64,000 nt of DNA, from the NCBI GenBank assembly GCA_041743125.1, contig JBGTNK010000197.1, forward strand, positions 1 through 64,000, in the 5' to 3' direction. The notes under the pieces were generated by a model. The model had not been told where the DNA came from. It was given only the letters and a program-made list of their open reading frames with translations, and made no database searches. Below, piece by piece: positions 8,427 through 18,015 of this stretch. How positions within the stretch are numbered: the first letter of the stretch is position 1; every line of letters begins with the position of its first letter. The stretch comes from Terrimonas_B sp041743125 (GTDB lineage Bacteria > Bacteroidota > Bacteroidia > Chitinophagales > Chitinophagaceae). A program made the position numbers and the translations under genes.

Positions 8427-10475
8427 ATGATCAAACTGGGAAATTACATTACGGGGAAATGGATTGAAGGCGACGGAGAAGGTCAAACTCTGTATAATGC
8501 TTTTTCGGGAGATGCAATTGCCAGTGCTTCAACACACGGATTGGATTTTGAATCTATTGTTGATTTCGGGAGAAAAACCGGCAATCCGGCGTTGCGGAAA
8601 ATGACATTTCGTGAACGGGGTAACATGCTTAAAGCGCTGGCACTTTATTTAAGAGAGCATCTTGAAAAGTTTTATGCTATCAGTTATCAAACCGGTGCTA
8701 CCCGGTCAGATAGCTGGGTTGATATTGAAGGTGGCATCGGAAATTTGTTTGCCAATGCATCTCTCAGAAGAAAATTTCCCGATGAAACGTTTTGCATAGA
8801 CGGAGAATCCCATAATCTGAGCAAGAACAATACATTTATGGGCACCCATATTTTGGTACCAAAAGAAGGAGTGGCCATTCATATTAATGCTTTCAATTTC
8901 CCGGTATGGGGCATGCTGGAAAAAATTGCTGTTAACCTACTGGCCGGAGTTCCTGCCATAGTAAAACCGGCTACGGTAACTTCTTATTTGACCGAAGCAG
9001 TAGTACGGGAAATTATTGCTTCTCAAATTTTACCGGAAGGTGCTTTGCAATTGGTATGTGGCAGCGCAGGTGATCTGCTGGATCATGTTAACTCTCAGGA
9101 TGTCATTTCCTTTACCGGTTCCGCCACTACAGGATTAATGTTAAAATCAAAGCCGAACATTTTAAAAGAATCGGTTCCTTTTAACATGGAAGCTGATTCG
9201 CTGAATTGTATTGTTTTGGGCGAAGATGTAGCGCCTGGCCAGGTAGAATGGGACATTTTTATTAAAGAAGTAAGAAAAGAGATGATCTCAAAAGCTGGCC
9301 AGAAATGTACAGCAATACGAAGGATTTTTGTGCCTGAAAATAAAATGGAAGATGTTTGGAAGGCGATTGCCCATTCTCTTTCTCAAACAGTCATAGGCAA
9401 TCCCCTCAATGAAAAAGTGAAAATGGGCTCACTGGCCGGGCTTCACCAAAGATCCGAGGTGAGGGGTCAGGTGCAAAAGCTGCTTGCATCCTCGCAGATC
9501 GTTTATGGATCGCTGGATAGTGTTGAAGTAATAGATGCCGACGCGGATAAGGGAGCATTTATTTCACCACTTTTATTGATCAACGAAATGCCGTTTGCCA
9601 GCAAGGAAGTACATGAAGTGGAAGCATTTGGTCCGGTAAGTACCATCATGCCTTATAAAAATTTGGATGAAGCTATTGAATTAAGCAAAAAAGGAAAAGG
9701 TTCTTTATGTTCCTCAATTGTAACGGCAAGCGATCAAAAAGCTAAACAATATGTTTTAGGAGCAGCCACTCATCACGGGAGAATTTTAGTTCTCAATGCT
9801 GAATGTGCCAGGGAAAGCACGGGGCATGGATCACCCTTACCACTACTTGTACATGGAGGGCCCGGTCGGGCCGGGGGTGGTGAGGAAATGGGCGGTATTC
9901 GGGGAGTAAAGCATTATATGCAACGGGTAGCCATCCAGGGTTCACCCACCACCATTACGGCTATCACGAATGTCTATCAAACGCATGCCAGAGGCAAGGA
10001 CCCCGGTATGCATCCCTTTAATAAATATTTTGAAGAGTTGGAAATCGGTGATCAATTGATAAGCGCAAAAAGAATAATAACCACTGAGGATATAGACCGG
10101 TTTGCCGAACTGAGCGGGGATCATTTTTATGCGCATATCAAAACCACTAATTTTACGGATACAATGTTTGAGCGGCAGGTAGCGCATGGCTATTTTATTA
10201 TGAGTGCCGCGGCTGGTTTGTTTGTTGACAGCTACCTCAAGAACCCTGTACTCTTAAATTATGGTATCGACGAATTGAGATTTACCAAACCCATATATCC
10301 GGGAGCGGAAATTTATATAAGATTTACCTGTAAAGAAAAATTATCACAGGATGCCAGGGAAGAAGATGATATACCAAAAGGAATTGTAAAATGGCTGGTG
10401 GAAATTTTGGATGATACGGAAGAGCCTTTGGCTGGTATTGCTACTATATTAACAATGGTAAAAAGAAAAGGATAA
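8427..10475 (+). CDS. paaZ: Bifunctional oxepin-CoA hydrolase / 3-oxo-5,6-dehydrosuberyl-CoA semialdehyde dehydrogenase PaaZ
   Basis: PaaZ opens the oxepin-CoA ring and oxidises the resulting aldehyde in aerobic phenylacetate catabolism. The 682 residues are normal for the family. Residues 1-520 form the aldehyde dehydrogenase domain: FTGSATTG (NADP site), NMEADSLN with the general-base Glu, and AGQKCTAIRR with the nucleophilic Cys. Residues 535-680 form the MaoC-like hydratase domain with AELSGDHFYAHI, containing the catalytic Asp/His. A TATTTTTG promoter element is at 8363-8370. The enoyl-CoA hydratase gene follows after 5 bases, so the two form an operon. Confidence 0.95.
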   Translation: MIKLGNYITGKWIEGDGEGQTLYNAFSGDAIASASTHGLDFESIVDFGRKTGNPALRKMTFRERGNMLKALALYLREHLEKFYAISYQTGATRSDSWVDIEGGIGNLFANASLRRKFPDETFCIDGESHNLSKNNTFMGTHILVPKEGVAIHINAFNFPVWGMLEKIAVNLLAGVPAIVKPATVTSYLTEAVVREIIASQILPEGALQLVCGSAGDLLDHVNSQDVISFTGSATTGLMLKSKPNILKESVPFNMEADSLNCIVLGEDVAPGQVEWDIFIKEVRKEMISKAGQKCTAIRRIFVPENKMEDVWKAIAHSLSQTVIGNPLNEKVKMGSLAGLHQRSEVRGQVQKLLASSQIVYGSLDSVEVIDADADKGAFISPLLLINEMPFASKEVHEVEAFGPVSTIMPYKNLDEAIELSKKGKGSLCSSIVTASDQKAKQYVLGAATHHGRILVLNAECARESTGHGSPLPLLVHGGPGRAGGGEEMGGIRGVKHYMQRVAIQGSPTTITAITNVYQTHARGKDPGMHPFNKYFEELEIGDQLISAKRIITTEDIDRFAELSGDHFYAHIKTTNFTDTMFERQVAHGYFIMSAAAGLFVDSYLKNPVLLNYGIDELRFTKPIYPGAEIYIRFTCKEKLSQDAREEDDIPKGIVKWLVEILDDTEEPLAGIATILTMVKRKG

Positions 10476-10480
10476 TTAAT

Positions 10481-11260
10481 ATGCACACAGAACAAAAAGA
10501 AGGTAATGTTACCATTGAATTTCACAGTGGGGTTACAACTATTGAATTCAGTCATCCGCAAAGCAACTCCTTACCTGGAAGAATTTTGGAAGAATTGGCC
10601 CATGCCATCCACGGCGCAGGTAATGATGAACACACTAAAGTTGTGATCCTCCGCTCAAGTGGCGAAAAGACATTTTGCGCTGGTGCTTCGTTTGATGAAT
10701 TAAAGGCCATTCAGAATAAGGAACAGGGATTGCAATTTTTTAGTGGATTTGCCCATGTTATTAATGCCATGCGTAATTGTCCAAAATTTATTATTGGTCG
10801 CATACAGGGCAAGTGCACAGGTGGAGGTATAGGTTTGGCTGCAGCCGCAGACTATGTTATAGCCCTGGAATCGGTTGAAATAAAATTGAGTGAACTCGCC
10901 ATTGGTATCGGACCCTTTGTAGTTGGCCCTGCAATTGAAAGAAAAATGGGACTTTCTGCTTTCACCCAATTAAGCGTAGATGCCGGTATGTGGCGAAACG
11001 CGGATTGGGCAAGGAGAAAGGGATTGTTCGCAGAGTTACATCCGGATGCAGAAAGAATGGATGAATCGATTCGTCGCCTGGCCGATACGCTGGTACATTA
11101 TAATCCTGATGCAATGTCCGAAATGAAAAGAGTATTCTGGCAGGGAACAGAACATTGGGATAATTTATTAATAGAAAGAGCTGCCATTAGCGGCAGGCTG
11201 GCAATGAGTACATTTACAAAAGAGGCTATTGAAAAGTTTAAGTCAAAACCTAAGATTTGA
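10481..11260 (+). CDS. Enoyl-CoA hydratase/isomerase family protein
   Basis: A 259-residue crotonase-fold protein starting 5 bases after paaZ. The oxyanion-hole strands are visible as EKTFCAGASFDELKAI and GKCTGGGIGLAAAADYVIA. The usual second catalytic Glu region reads LSELAIGIGPFVVGPAIERKMG, with the first Glu position filled by Glu of LSEL. Within phenylacetate degradation the step could be PaaF-like (2,3-dehydroadipyl-CoA hydration) or a methylglutaconyl-type hydratase; the operon with paaZ favours the former, but the true PaaG-like gene is at 59967. Cytosolic. Confidence 0.8.
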   Translation: MHTEQKEGNVTIEFHSGVTTIEFSHPQSNSLPGRILEELAHAIHGAGNDEHTKVVILRSSGEKTFCAGASFDELKAIQNKEQGLQFFSGFAHVINAMRNCPKFIIGRIQGKCTGGGIGLAAAADYVIALESVEIKLSELAIGIGPFVVGPAIERKMGLSAFTQLSVDAGMWRNADWARRKGLFAELHPDAERMDESIRRLADTLVHYNPDAMSEMKRVFWQGTEHWDNLLIERAAISGRLAMSTFTKEAIEKFKSKPKI

Positions 11261-11270
11261 CTGCGAATTA

Positions 11271-11915
11271 ATGATGTCTAAAAGTGTAGCCCAATTTAAT
11301 AAAACAAATTTTTTCTCTCTTTGTGATCTTCTGTCAAAAAAGGATCGTCGGCTAAAATCAATTATTGATCAGTATGGCTACCCGCCGGTGTGGACAAGAC
11401 CTCCCACTTTTTCTACGCTCATTCATATTATTCTTGAGCAGCAGGTTTCCCTTGCTTCGGGTCTTGTCGCTTTTGTTAAGCTAAAGCATAGATTAAAAAC
11501 CATTACCCCGGAAAAAATACTTCAGCTTACTGACTCAGAAATGAAAGATTGTTATTTCAGCAGGCAAAAAACAAGCTATGCAAAAAATCTTGCCGACGCC
11601 ATAATATCAAAGCAACTAAACCTGGAAATATTTTCTCATTTACCTGATGAAGAAGTTAAACACGAATTAAAATGTATAAAAGGTATTGGAGACTGGACCG
11701 CGGATATGTATTTATTATTTGCGTTGCAAAGAACAGACATTTTTCCTGTTGGTGACCTGGCCCTGATCAATGCCTTTAAAGAAATACATAAGATAGCTAC
11801 CCCACTGACAAAGGAAGAAATATCGGTCTATTCCGAAAGATGGAAACCCTACCGGTCTGTGGCCACCATGTTGTTTTGGCATTATTATCTACGGAAAAGA
11901 GGGCGAATGAATTAA
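11271..11915 (+). CDS. DNA-3-methyladenine glycosylase (AlkA-type HhH-GPD)
   Basis: A base-excision glycosylase for alkylated purines. The helix-hairpin-helix is ECIKG-like: LKCIKGIGDWTADMYLLFAL, followed by the catalytic Asp in FPVGDLALINAF; WKPYRSVATMLFWHYY is the typical end. I chose ATG 11271 (or the adjacent 11274) because the longer frame from 11229 would overlap the upstream gene by 32 bases and adds non-conserved residues. Length about 214 aa, with no N-terminal AlkA_N domain. It lies 10 bases after the hydratase gene, so may share its transcript. A second AlkA-like gene is at 41212. Confidence 0.85.
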   Translation: MMSKSVAQFNKTNFFSLCDLLSKKDRRLKSIIDQYGYPPVWTRPPTFSTLIHIILEQQVSLASGLVAFVKLKHRLKTITPEKILQLTDSEMKDCYFSRQKTSYAKNLADAIISKQLNLEIFSHLPDEEVKHELKCIKGIGDWTADMYLLFALQRTDIFPVGDLALINAFKEIHKIATPLTKEEISVYSERWKPYRSVATMLFWHYYLRKRGRMN

Positions 11916-11925
11916 TACAATTATT

Positions 11926-12738
11926 ATGAAATCATTTTCGGCAATTGATTTTTGTTTATTGATTCCTTGTTATAATAACCTTGCAGGGTTGATCAATTCC
12001 TTGCGAAGTGTGGAATATCCCTCGAAAAAGTTTTTGATTTTGGTGATAGATGATGGTAGTAAGGAGGTAGTTACTTTAGAAAAAATCACTGGGGCTGTGC
12101 CGTCTAATAACTCCATTATTGTATTGAATAATGAGAAAAATATTGGAATAACCGCAACCCTGAATAAAGGATTAGAATGGATTGAAAAAAATACGGATGC
12201 AAAATATATTGCAAGATTGGATTGCGGAGATATTTGTAGCAATGACAGATTTAAAATACAAGTTGATTATATGGATTTATATCCTGCAATCGGGCTAACA
12301 GGTAGTTGGTGCCGGATTGTTGACAAAACATCATTATTTAGTTATTCTTATAAAAGTCCTGTGACCCACGAAGCTATAAAACGATCCATGTACTTCCGCA
12401 ATGCATTCATGCATGCCACGGTGATGTTCAGAACATCCGTTTTAAAAGAGGCAGGACATTATCCCACCAATTTTGAATATGCTGAAGACTACGCTTTTTT
12501 CTGGAAACTAACCGAGGTCAGCCAATCTTATATTTTTGATAAATTTCTTGTAATCTGTGAACTAAATAAAAGTGGCATATCCTACTCAAATAAAGGGAAG
12601 CAAATAATGGCCAGGGCGAAAGTGGTAAAAACTTTTGGCTCGAACCTTGTATTAAAAATTGCTGCATATATCAGACTTTGCCTGTTATTACTTCTTCCCC
12701 GGACCGTTCTGCTAAAGCTGAAAAAAAGGAAAGGATAA
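11926..12738 (+). CDS. Glycosyltransferase family 2 protein
   Basis: A 270-residue GT-A enzyme. The start CLLIPCYNNLAGLINSL and VIDDGSKE are the nucleotide-binding part; ARLDCGDICSNDRF carries the DxD-like metal site; the late FEYAEDYAFFWKL has the ED catalytic base. There is no clear transmembrane helix except a hydrophobic, basic tail (about residues 240-268) that may attach to the membrane. It opens the polysaccharide locus and follows the AlkA gene by 10 bases. Sugar specificity unknown. Confidence 0.88.
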   Translation: MKSFSAIDFCLLIPCYNNLAGLINSLRSVEYPSKKFLILVIDDGSKEVVTLEKITGAVPSNNSIIVLNNEKNIGITATLNKGLEWIEKNTDAKYIARLDCGDICSNDRFKIQVDYMDLYPAIGLTGSWCRIVDKTSLFSYSYKSPVTHEAIKRSMYFRNAFMHATVMFRTSVLKEAGHYPTNFEYAEDYAFFWKLTEVSQSYIFDKFLVICELNKSGISYSNKGKQIMARAKVVKTFGSNLVLKIAAYIRLCLLLLLPRTVLLKLKKRKG

Positions 12739-12916
12739 GTAGCATTGCAACGTTTTGCACCATTGTCTTGTCAAGTCAGGCTGCCATATGAGAGTAATTG
12801 CGAATACCGGCGTATTGCGATTTGATAAGAATTTACCACCACCCATATTTAACAAATAAATAAAACTTCACCATCCTTGTTCTAAACAGGTATGGGTAAT
12901 GTATGTCATTTTAATT

Positions 12917-14038
12917 ATGAAAATTGTCCACATAGTCGAACCCTTCGCTTCCGGCATTGCTTTTTTTGTAAAATCGCTTACAGAGGCAATGCCAGAGGAT
13001 ATTCACATTGTAGTGCACGGTGAAAGAAAAAAAGAAATGAGGGCAACAGACGTGAAGAAAAATTTCCCCACAAATAATGTTCGTTTTATAAAATGGCATT
13101 CAGCACAAAGGTCAATTGATCTGCTGAAAGATCTGAAGGCATTAACTGAACTTTTCTCTATTCTAAAACGATTAAAGCAAAAAAAGTTAGTCGATGCCGT
13201 TCATCTTCATTCATCTAAAAGCGGCTTATTGGGCAGGGCAGCCTGCAAGATGGCAGGAATTTCAAATGTTTTTTATACACCAAACGGCGCTTCTTTTTTA
13301 TCAGCCAAAAATAAGTGGTCCAGGTTTATTTATCAGGGATTCGAGAGGATCGGAAACTGGTTAGGCGGTCATGTAATATGCTGTTCTGCCTCAGAACGGA
13401 ATGAGTTTTTAAAAATTGGAATTCAGGGGAGTTACATTAACAATGGAACTGAAGTAGTTCAATCCCTGCAAGGTGAGACAAAAAAACATGGACAAACCTT
13501 CAGGATAGTTACCAGTGGCAGGATTGAGAAGCAAAAGAACCCCGCCCTATTTAATGAAATTGCAACTTATTTTGAGGACATGCCGCATGTAGAGTTTGCC
13601 TGGATCGGTGACGGGCCTTATAAAAAATTATTTACAGCTAAGAATATTCGGGTCACAGGATGGTTGGGGGCTAAGGAGGTGCACAATTGTGTTTCCGCAT
13701 CAGATATTTATTTATCTACCTCTGCATATGAAGGTTTATCCTTTGCTGTGTTGGAAGCTCTTGCTTTAAAAAAACCTGTATTACTTAGTAACTGCACCGG
13801 TAATATTGACCTGGTAAAAAAAGGGATTAACGGAGATCTTTTTAATACAACACAGGAGGCGACCAATAAATTATTACAGTATTATAATAATCCCAGGATG
13901 CGGGAAGTGATGGGAGAATATTCCCATGAAATATGTAGAACAGAATTTGATTTGAAGCAAAATTTTAAGAAATACCGTGAGTTGTATGCCGGCTCTTTTT
14001 TAGCACCAGGCATACAGCCAACATGGAGTTTTGGATAA
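12917..14038 (+). CDS. Glycosyltransferase family 4 protein
   Basis: A GT-B enzyme of about 373 residues. The N-terminus MKIVHIVEPFASGIAFFVK is the acceptor-side Rossmann fold, HLHSSKSGLLGRAA the middle, and IVTSGRIEKQKNP plus YLSTSAYEGLSFAVLEALA the GT4 donor domain with the E-x7-E motif. I prefer ATG 12917 over the TTG-type extension at 12899 because family members begin right at the first strand. About 180 bases without a gene precede it. Likely adds a sugar to the lipid-linked glycan at the cytosolic face. Confidence 0.9.
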   Translation: MKIVHIVEPFASGIAFFVKSLTEAMPEDIHIVVHGERKKEMRATDVKKNFPTNNVRFIKWHSAQRSIDLLKDLKALTELFSILKRLKQKKLVDAVHLHSSKSGLLGRAACKMAGISNVFYTPNGASFLSAKNKWSRFIYQGFERIGNWLGGHVICCSASERNEFLKIGIQGSYINNGTEVVQSLQGETKKHGQTFRIVTSGRIEKQKNPALFNEIATYFEDMPHVEFAWIGDGPYKKLFTAKNIRVTGWLGAKEVHNCVSASDIYLSTSAYEGLSFAVLEALALKKPVLLSNCTGNIDLVKKGINGDLFNTTQEATNKLLQYYNNPRMREVMGEYSHEICRTEFDLKQNFKKYRELYAGSFLAPGIQPTWSFG

Positions 14039-14055
14039 AACCTTATACCTAAGCT

Positions 14056-14418
14056 ATGAATTCCGTAATAATAACATCGAACCCTGTGGAAGGCGATGAC
14101 AGGATAGAAGAATTACACCAATCGCTTGAGCTTATTGATCAAAAATTGGAGCAGGAAATTCTGTCCAAACAAAAAACGATCGATCGCCAGGAGCGGGAAA
14201 TTGATCGGCTGCATGTGTTAATAGAAGGAAAGGATAAAATCATACTGGAAATCCACGAGAAATTAAATGAATGTACCAACAGCACAGAGGGAAACCGGCA
14301 ACTGATCAATAAACTCGTTAATGAAATAGAATTGTTGCAACAAAATATTGAGTGGTATAAAAAAACCTACGAATCAAGGAGTGTATTAGGAACACTGAGA
14401 GAAAAATTGTTCAAATAA
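14056..14418 (+). CDS. Coiled-coil protein with WYK-type C-terminal tail (120 aa)
   Basis: Residues 15-95 form a continuous coiled coil (heptad-like IEELHQSLELIDQKLEQEI, ending NKLVNEIELLQQNIE). The last 22 residues, WYKKTYESRSVLGTLREKLF, closely resemble a segment of the next protein (WYKETWENRTLAGVMKEKLM). No catalytic domain. It starts 18 bases after the GT4 gene and is followed by the large fusion gene. It may be an adaptor or scaffold for the glycan assembly enzymes; that is inference from the shared tail only. Confidence 0.65.
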   Translation: MNSVIITSNPVEGDDRIEELHQSLELIDQKLEQEILSKQKTIDRQEREIDRLHVLIEGKDKIILEIHEKLNECTNSTEGNRQLINKLVNEIELLQQNIEWYKKTYESRSVLGTLREKLFK

Positions 14419-14478
14419 TCCCGGCAGATAATTATTGCTTTATTGTTAATTTATTTATTTGAAAAAAAGGCAGTCTGC

Positions 14479-17400
14479 ATGACAGAAGGTCTTATAAAAA
14501 AAGGGTTAATGTTGATTAAAGAAAATACAGATACAGATTATATTTTGAATAAAGAATCATTATTCTGGACGCCGGAATATCTTGATTTATCTGCCTGGAT
14601 GGAGCATATACCCTTTGCATTTTGGATTGTGGAAGTTTTAAGGCCGTCAATGATTGTTGAATTAGGAGTGCATACGGGTACTTCTTATTTTTCCTTTTGC
14701 CAGGCAGTTAAAAGGTTAAACCTTAACTCCACTTGTTTTGGTGTAGATACCTGGAGGGGGGATGAGCATTCGGGATTATATGAAGAGGAGATTTTTAATA
14801 AAGTGTCCCGTGAAAACAATGATAAGTATACCCTATTTTCAACACTGGTGCGTTCTGCCTTTGATGAAGCGAACGAATACTTTATTGATGGCTCCGTTGA
14901 ATTACTTCATATAGACGGGCTGCATACGTATGAAGCAGTCAGGCATGACTTTGAAACATGGTTGCCGAAATTGTCTCCGGACGCTGTCGTTATTTTTCAT
15001 GATATTAATGTAAGGGAAAGAAATTTTGGCGTGTTTAAATTATGGGAAGAACTAAAGCAAAAATATAGGCATTTTCAATTTGATTTTGGGTATGGGTTGG
15101 GAGTATTGGTCACAGGAGATGTACCTGCCGCAATTGCTGGTTTATTAAACACCAGTAGAAATGAAGATTATTATATTTTTTTGCGGAATCTTTTTTCAGA
15201 ACGGGGGAGATTTATAAAAAGGACATTTGACCTGGAATGCCAGATAGAACAGGAAAATGCTAATACAGAGGTGATCAAAAAAAATCTTTTACAATTTACA
15301 GATACATTTGAAAAAACTAAAGATGTACTTGAAAAAACAAAAAGGGAAAATGAGAGGCTAACTAAGGAGAATAAAATAATAGATGAAGAAAAGGAAAAAC
15401 TTAAAAAGAAAAATAGAACGTTTGAAGAAGACCTGAATAATGAAATTGCGGAATTAAATATCAGTCTTCAAAAAAAGAGTGAAATCATTCACTGGTATAA
15501 GGAAACCTGGGAAAACAGAACCCTGGCTGGAGTGATGAAAGAAAAATTAATGTCAGCGTTAAAAAAAAAACCTAACAATCGCGGGAAGTATAACTCTCAA
15601 TTCCAAAGGCCCATTTCTAATATGGAAAAAATGGATGGACATTCCAATCTTACCAGGCAGTTTATTGATGCACGTCCCAAGAAATATTTTTATTATTTAG
15701 AGCCGGGGAAAGATATTCGCTTTTTACCTCTTACACTTGAATATGAAACCACGGGACCAGATCCTTATTTTAACGTGGAGCTGAAGAATAAAGAATTACG
15801 AGGCGGATGGTATTCTTATTCTATACATATAAGTGAAACGCAGGGAATTATTTTGGCTCCAAAATTATATTATGATACCGGTAACGGTTTTAATGAAAAG
15901 GAAATATGGTGTCTGCCTGATTTGAGAAATGGGAAAATGGAAGGGTTAATAAAATTTCCCTGCGCCATATCTGCATTACGTTTTGACCCCACCATCAGGG
16001 ATTGCAAGTTTAGTGTAAAGGAGTTCAATTTAAAACCGATATCAACCGCAAAAGCTCTTTTGACCGGTATATCTGGCTATAAAAAATATTTTAAAGAACA
16101 GGAATCGTTTTTTTCTTTTTATACCGGCTTGTTCAGCACTTTTCTGAAATCGGGAAAATCTGCGTTGCGCGAAAAAGTATGGCAGGCCATAACCTATCGG
16201 GAGATCGATTCAAAGGGCCAATATCAAGCCTGGTGTAAAATGTATGATGAAATTTCTCCTGATCATTTAAGAATAATAAAATCTCTTTCCTCTGCCCTTC
16301 CGTATCAGCCAACTTTTTCATTCATAATGCCGGTGTATAATGCCCCGATAGATTTTTTAAGAAAAGCAATAGAATCGGTAAGGAACCAGGCCTATAAAAA
16401 TTGGGAATTATGTATTGCGGATGATCATTCTACTCATGGCGGCGTAAGGGGCCTGCTGAAACAATACATGCTAAAGGATAAAAGAATAAAAGTTGTTTTT
16501 CGTGAAAGCAATGGCCATATCAGTGAGGCTTCTAACAGTGCTTTAGAACTTGCTACCGGGGAATATGTAGTGTTGCTTGACCAGGATGATGAAGTACCCG
16601 TTCATTGTTTATACATGGTTGCCTCCGCGATCAACAAAAATAGAGATCTCAAGATTATTTATAGCGATGAAGATAAAATAGACGAGGACGGCAACCGGTT
16701 TGATCCCTATTTTAAAACAGACTGGAATAAGGATCTTTTTTATGGGCAGAATATGATCAGCCATTTGGGCATATATAAGAGATCACTGGTTGAGAAAATA
16801 GGTGGCTTTAGGGCCGGATATGAAGGAAGTCAGGATTATGATCTGGCATTGCGTTGCATAGAATATTCGAAACCTCACCAGATTTGTCACATTCCACATG
16901 TCCTTTATCACTGGAGAGCTGTTGCCGGATCTACTTCTATTAACATGGCTAATAAAAATTATGCTTTTGATGCAGGAATAAACACTTTAAAAGACCATTT
17001 GATCAGAACAGGTCAAAACGCTGTTGTGGAACCTAATCTTCATAATTCTTACCGTATAAAGTGGAGTTTGCCAGATCAATTACCCCTCGTTTCGATCATT
17101 ATTCCCACCAAAGAAAAGGCAGATGTTTTAAAAATATGTTTAACAAGTATTCTTGAAAAAACCAGCTATCCGAATTTTGAGATCCTCGTTATCGATAATA
17201 ACAGCACTGAGTCTTTAACATTGGAATACCTGGATGATGTGCGGAAAAATTATGAACAGGTATCTGTTTACGAATATGAAAAAGATTTTAATTTTTCTGC
17301 CATCGTCAATTATGGTGTAAAAAAATCAAAGGGAGAAGTAGTGCTGTTATTGAATAATGACACAGAAGTGATCAATAGCGAATGGCTAACTGAAATGGTA

Positions 17401-17994
17401 AGCCAGTGTATGAGGAAAGAAATTGGAGCTGTAGGGGCAAAATTATTTTATCCCAATGGAAGAATACAACATGCCGGGGTAGTATTATTTGAAGGACACC
17501 CGGGCAATCACATATACCTGGAAAGGGAAAAATCGGACCCTGGTTATTTTAATAAACTAAATCTGGTACAAGGTTATAGTGCAGTAACTGCAGCCTGTCT
17601 TGCAGTAAGAAAAAAAATATACATGGAAGTTGGCGGTTTTGATGATGAAAACTTAAAAGTGGCTTACAACGATGTTGATTTTTGTTTGAAAGTGCAGGAG
17701 GCCGGATATAATAATTTATTTACGCCATTTGCCAGCTTAGTACATCATGAATCTTTATCAAGAGGTAACGACCTGGATAGTTCTAATATAAAACGATTCA
17801 GAAGGGAGCATTCATTTATGCTGAATAAGTGGGATAAGCTAATTTCAAAAGATCCATACTTAAATCCAAATCTTGACCCCACATTTGATCCTTCGGGTGT
17901 ACAAGGTATAGTTCGATTTGCTTTTCCGCCGCTATGTCTATATGATTGGCAAAGGGAAACTATTCCTGAACACAAGGCTCAATTAGCTTTATAG
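14479..17994 (+). CDS. Multidomain protein: methyltransferase - coiled coil - beta domain - two GT2 glycosyltransferase domains
   Basis: About 1171 residues from ATG 14479; the longer frame begins at a TTG and adds 12 non-conserved residues. Order: class I SAM methyltransferase of the Methyltransf_24 type (residues 15-230; VELGVHTGTSYFSF near 59, LLHIDGLHTYEAVRHDFE); coiled coil (247-335); WYKETWENRTLAGVMKEKLM at about 339; a beta-rich module (400-530) like those found between GT domains in similar proteins; GT2 domain one (from about 610; FIMPVYNAP, DQDDE near 700); GT2 domain two (from about 869; SIIIPTKEKAD, NNDTE near 958, HHESLSRG). The domain pair suggests alternating sugar transfer with methyl capping or modification. 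Sugars unknown. Confidence 0.88.
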   Translation: MTEGLIKKGLMLIKENTDTDYILNKESLFWTPEYLDLSAWMEHIPFAFWIVEVLRPSMIVELGVHTGTSYFSFCQAVKRLNLNSTCFGVDTWRGDEHSGLYEEEIFNKVSRENNDKYTLFSTLVRSAFDEANEYFIDGSVELLHIDGLHTYEAVRHDFETWLPKLSPDAVVIFHDINVRERNFGVFKLWEELKQKYRHFQFDFGYGLGVLVTGDVPAAIAGLLNTSRNEDYYIFLRNLFSERGRFIKRTFDLECQIEQENANTEVIKKNLLQFTDTFEKTKDVLEKTKRENERLTKENKIIDEEKEKLKKKNRTFEEDLNNEIAELNISLQKKSEIIHWYKETWENRTLAGVMKEKLMSALKKKPNNRGKYNSQFQRPISNMEKMDGHSNLTRQFIDARPKKYFYYLEPGKDIRFLPLTLEYETTGPDPYFNVELKNKELRGGWYSYSIHISETQGIILAPKLYYDTGNGFNEKEIWCLPDLRNGKMEGLIKFPCAISALRFDPTIRDCKFSVKEFNLKPISTAKALLTGISGYKKYFKEQESFFSFYTGLFSTFLKSGKSALREKVWQAITYREIDSKGQYQAWCKMYDEISPDHLRIIKSLSSALPYQPTFSFIMPVYNAPIDFLRKAIESVRNQAYKNWELCIADDHSTHGGVRGLLKQYMLKDKRIKVVFRESNGHISEASNSALELATGEYVVLLDQDDEVPVHCLYMVASAINKNRDLKIIYSDEDKIDEDGNRFDPYFKTDWNKDLFYGQNMISHLGIYKRSLVEKIGGFRAGYEGSQDYDLALRCIEYSKPHQICHIPHVLYHWRAVAGSTSINMANKNYAFDAGINTLKDHLIRTGQNAVVEPNLHNSYRIKWSLPDQLPLVSIIIPTKEKADVLKICLTSILEKTSYPNFEILVIDNNSTESLTLEYLDDVRKNYEQVSVYEYEKDFNFSAIVNYGVKKSKGEVVLLLNNDTEVINSEWLTEMVSQCMRKEIGAVGAKLFYPNGRIQHAGVVLFEGHPGNHIYLEREKSDPGYFNKLNLVQGYSAVTAACLAVRKKIYMEVGGFDDENLKVAYNDVDFCLKVQEAGYNNLFTPFASLVHHESLSRGNDLDSSNIKRFRREHSFMLNKWDKLISKDPYLNPNLDPTFDPSGVQGIVRFAFPPLCLYDWQRETIPEHKAQLAL

Positions 17995-18015
17995 TATTTA
18001 AAAAAGGAGACAATT

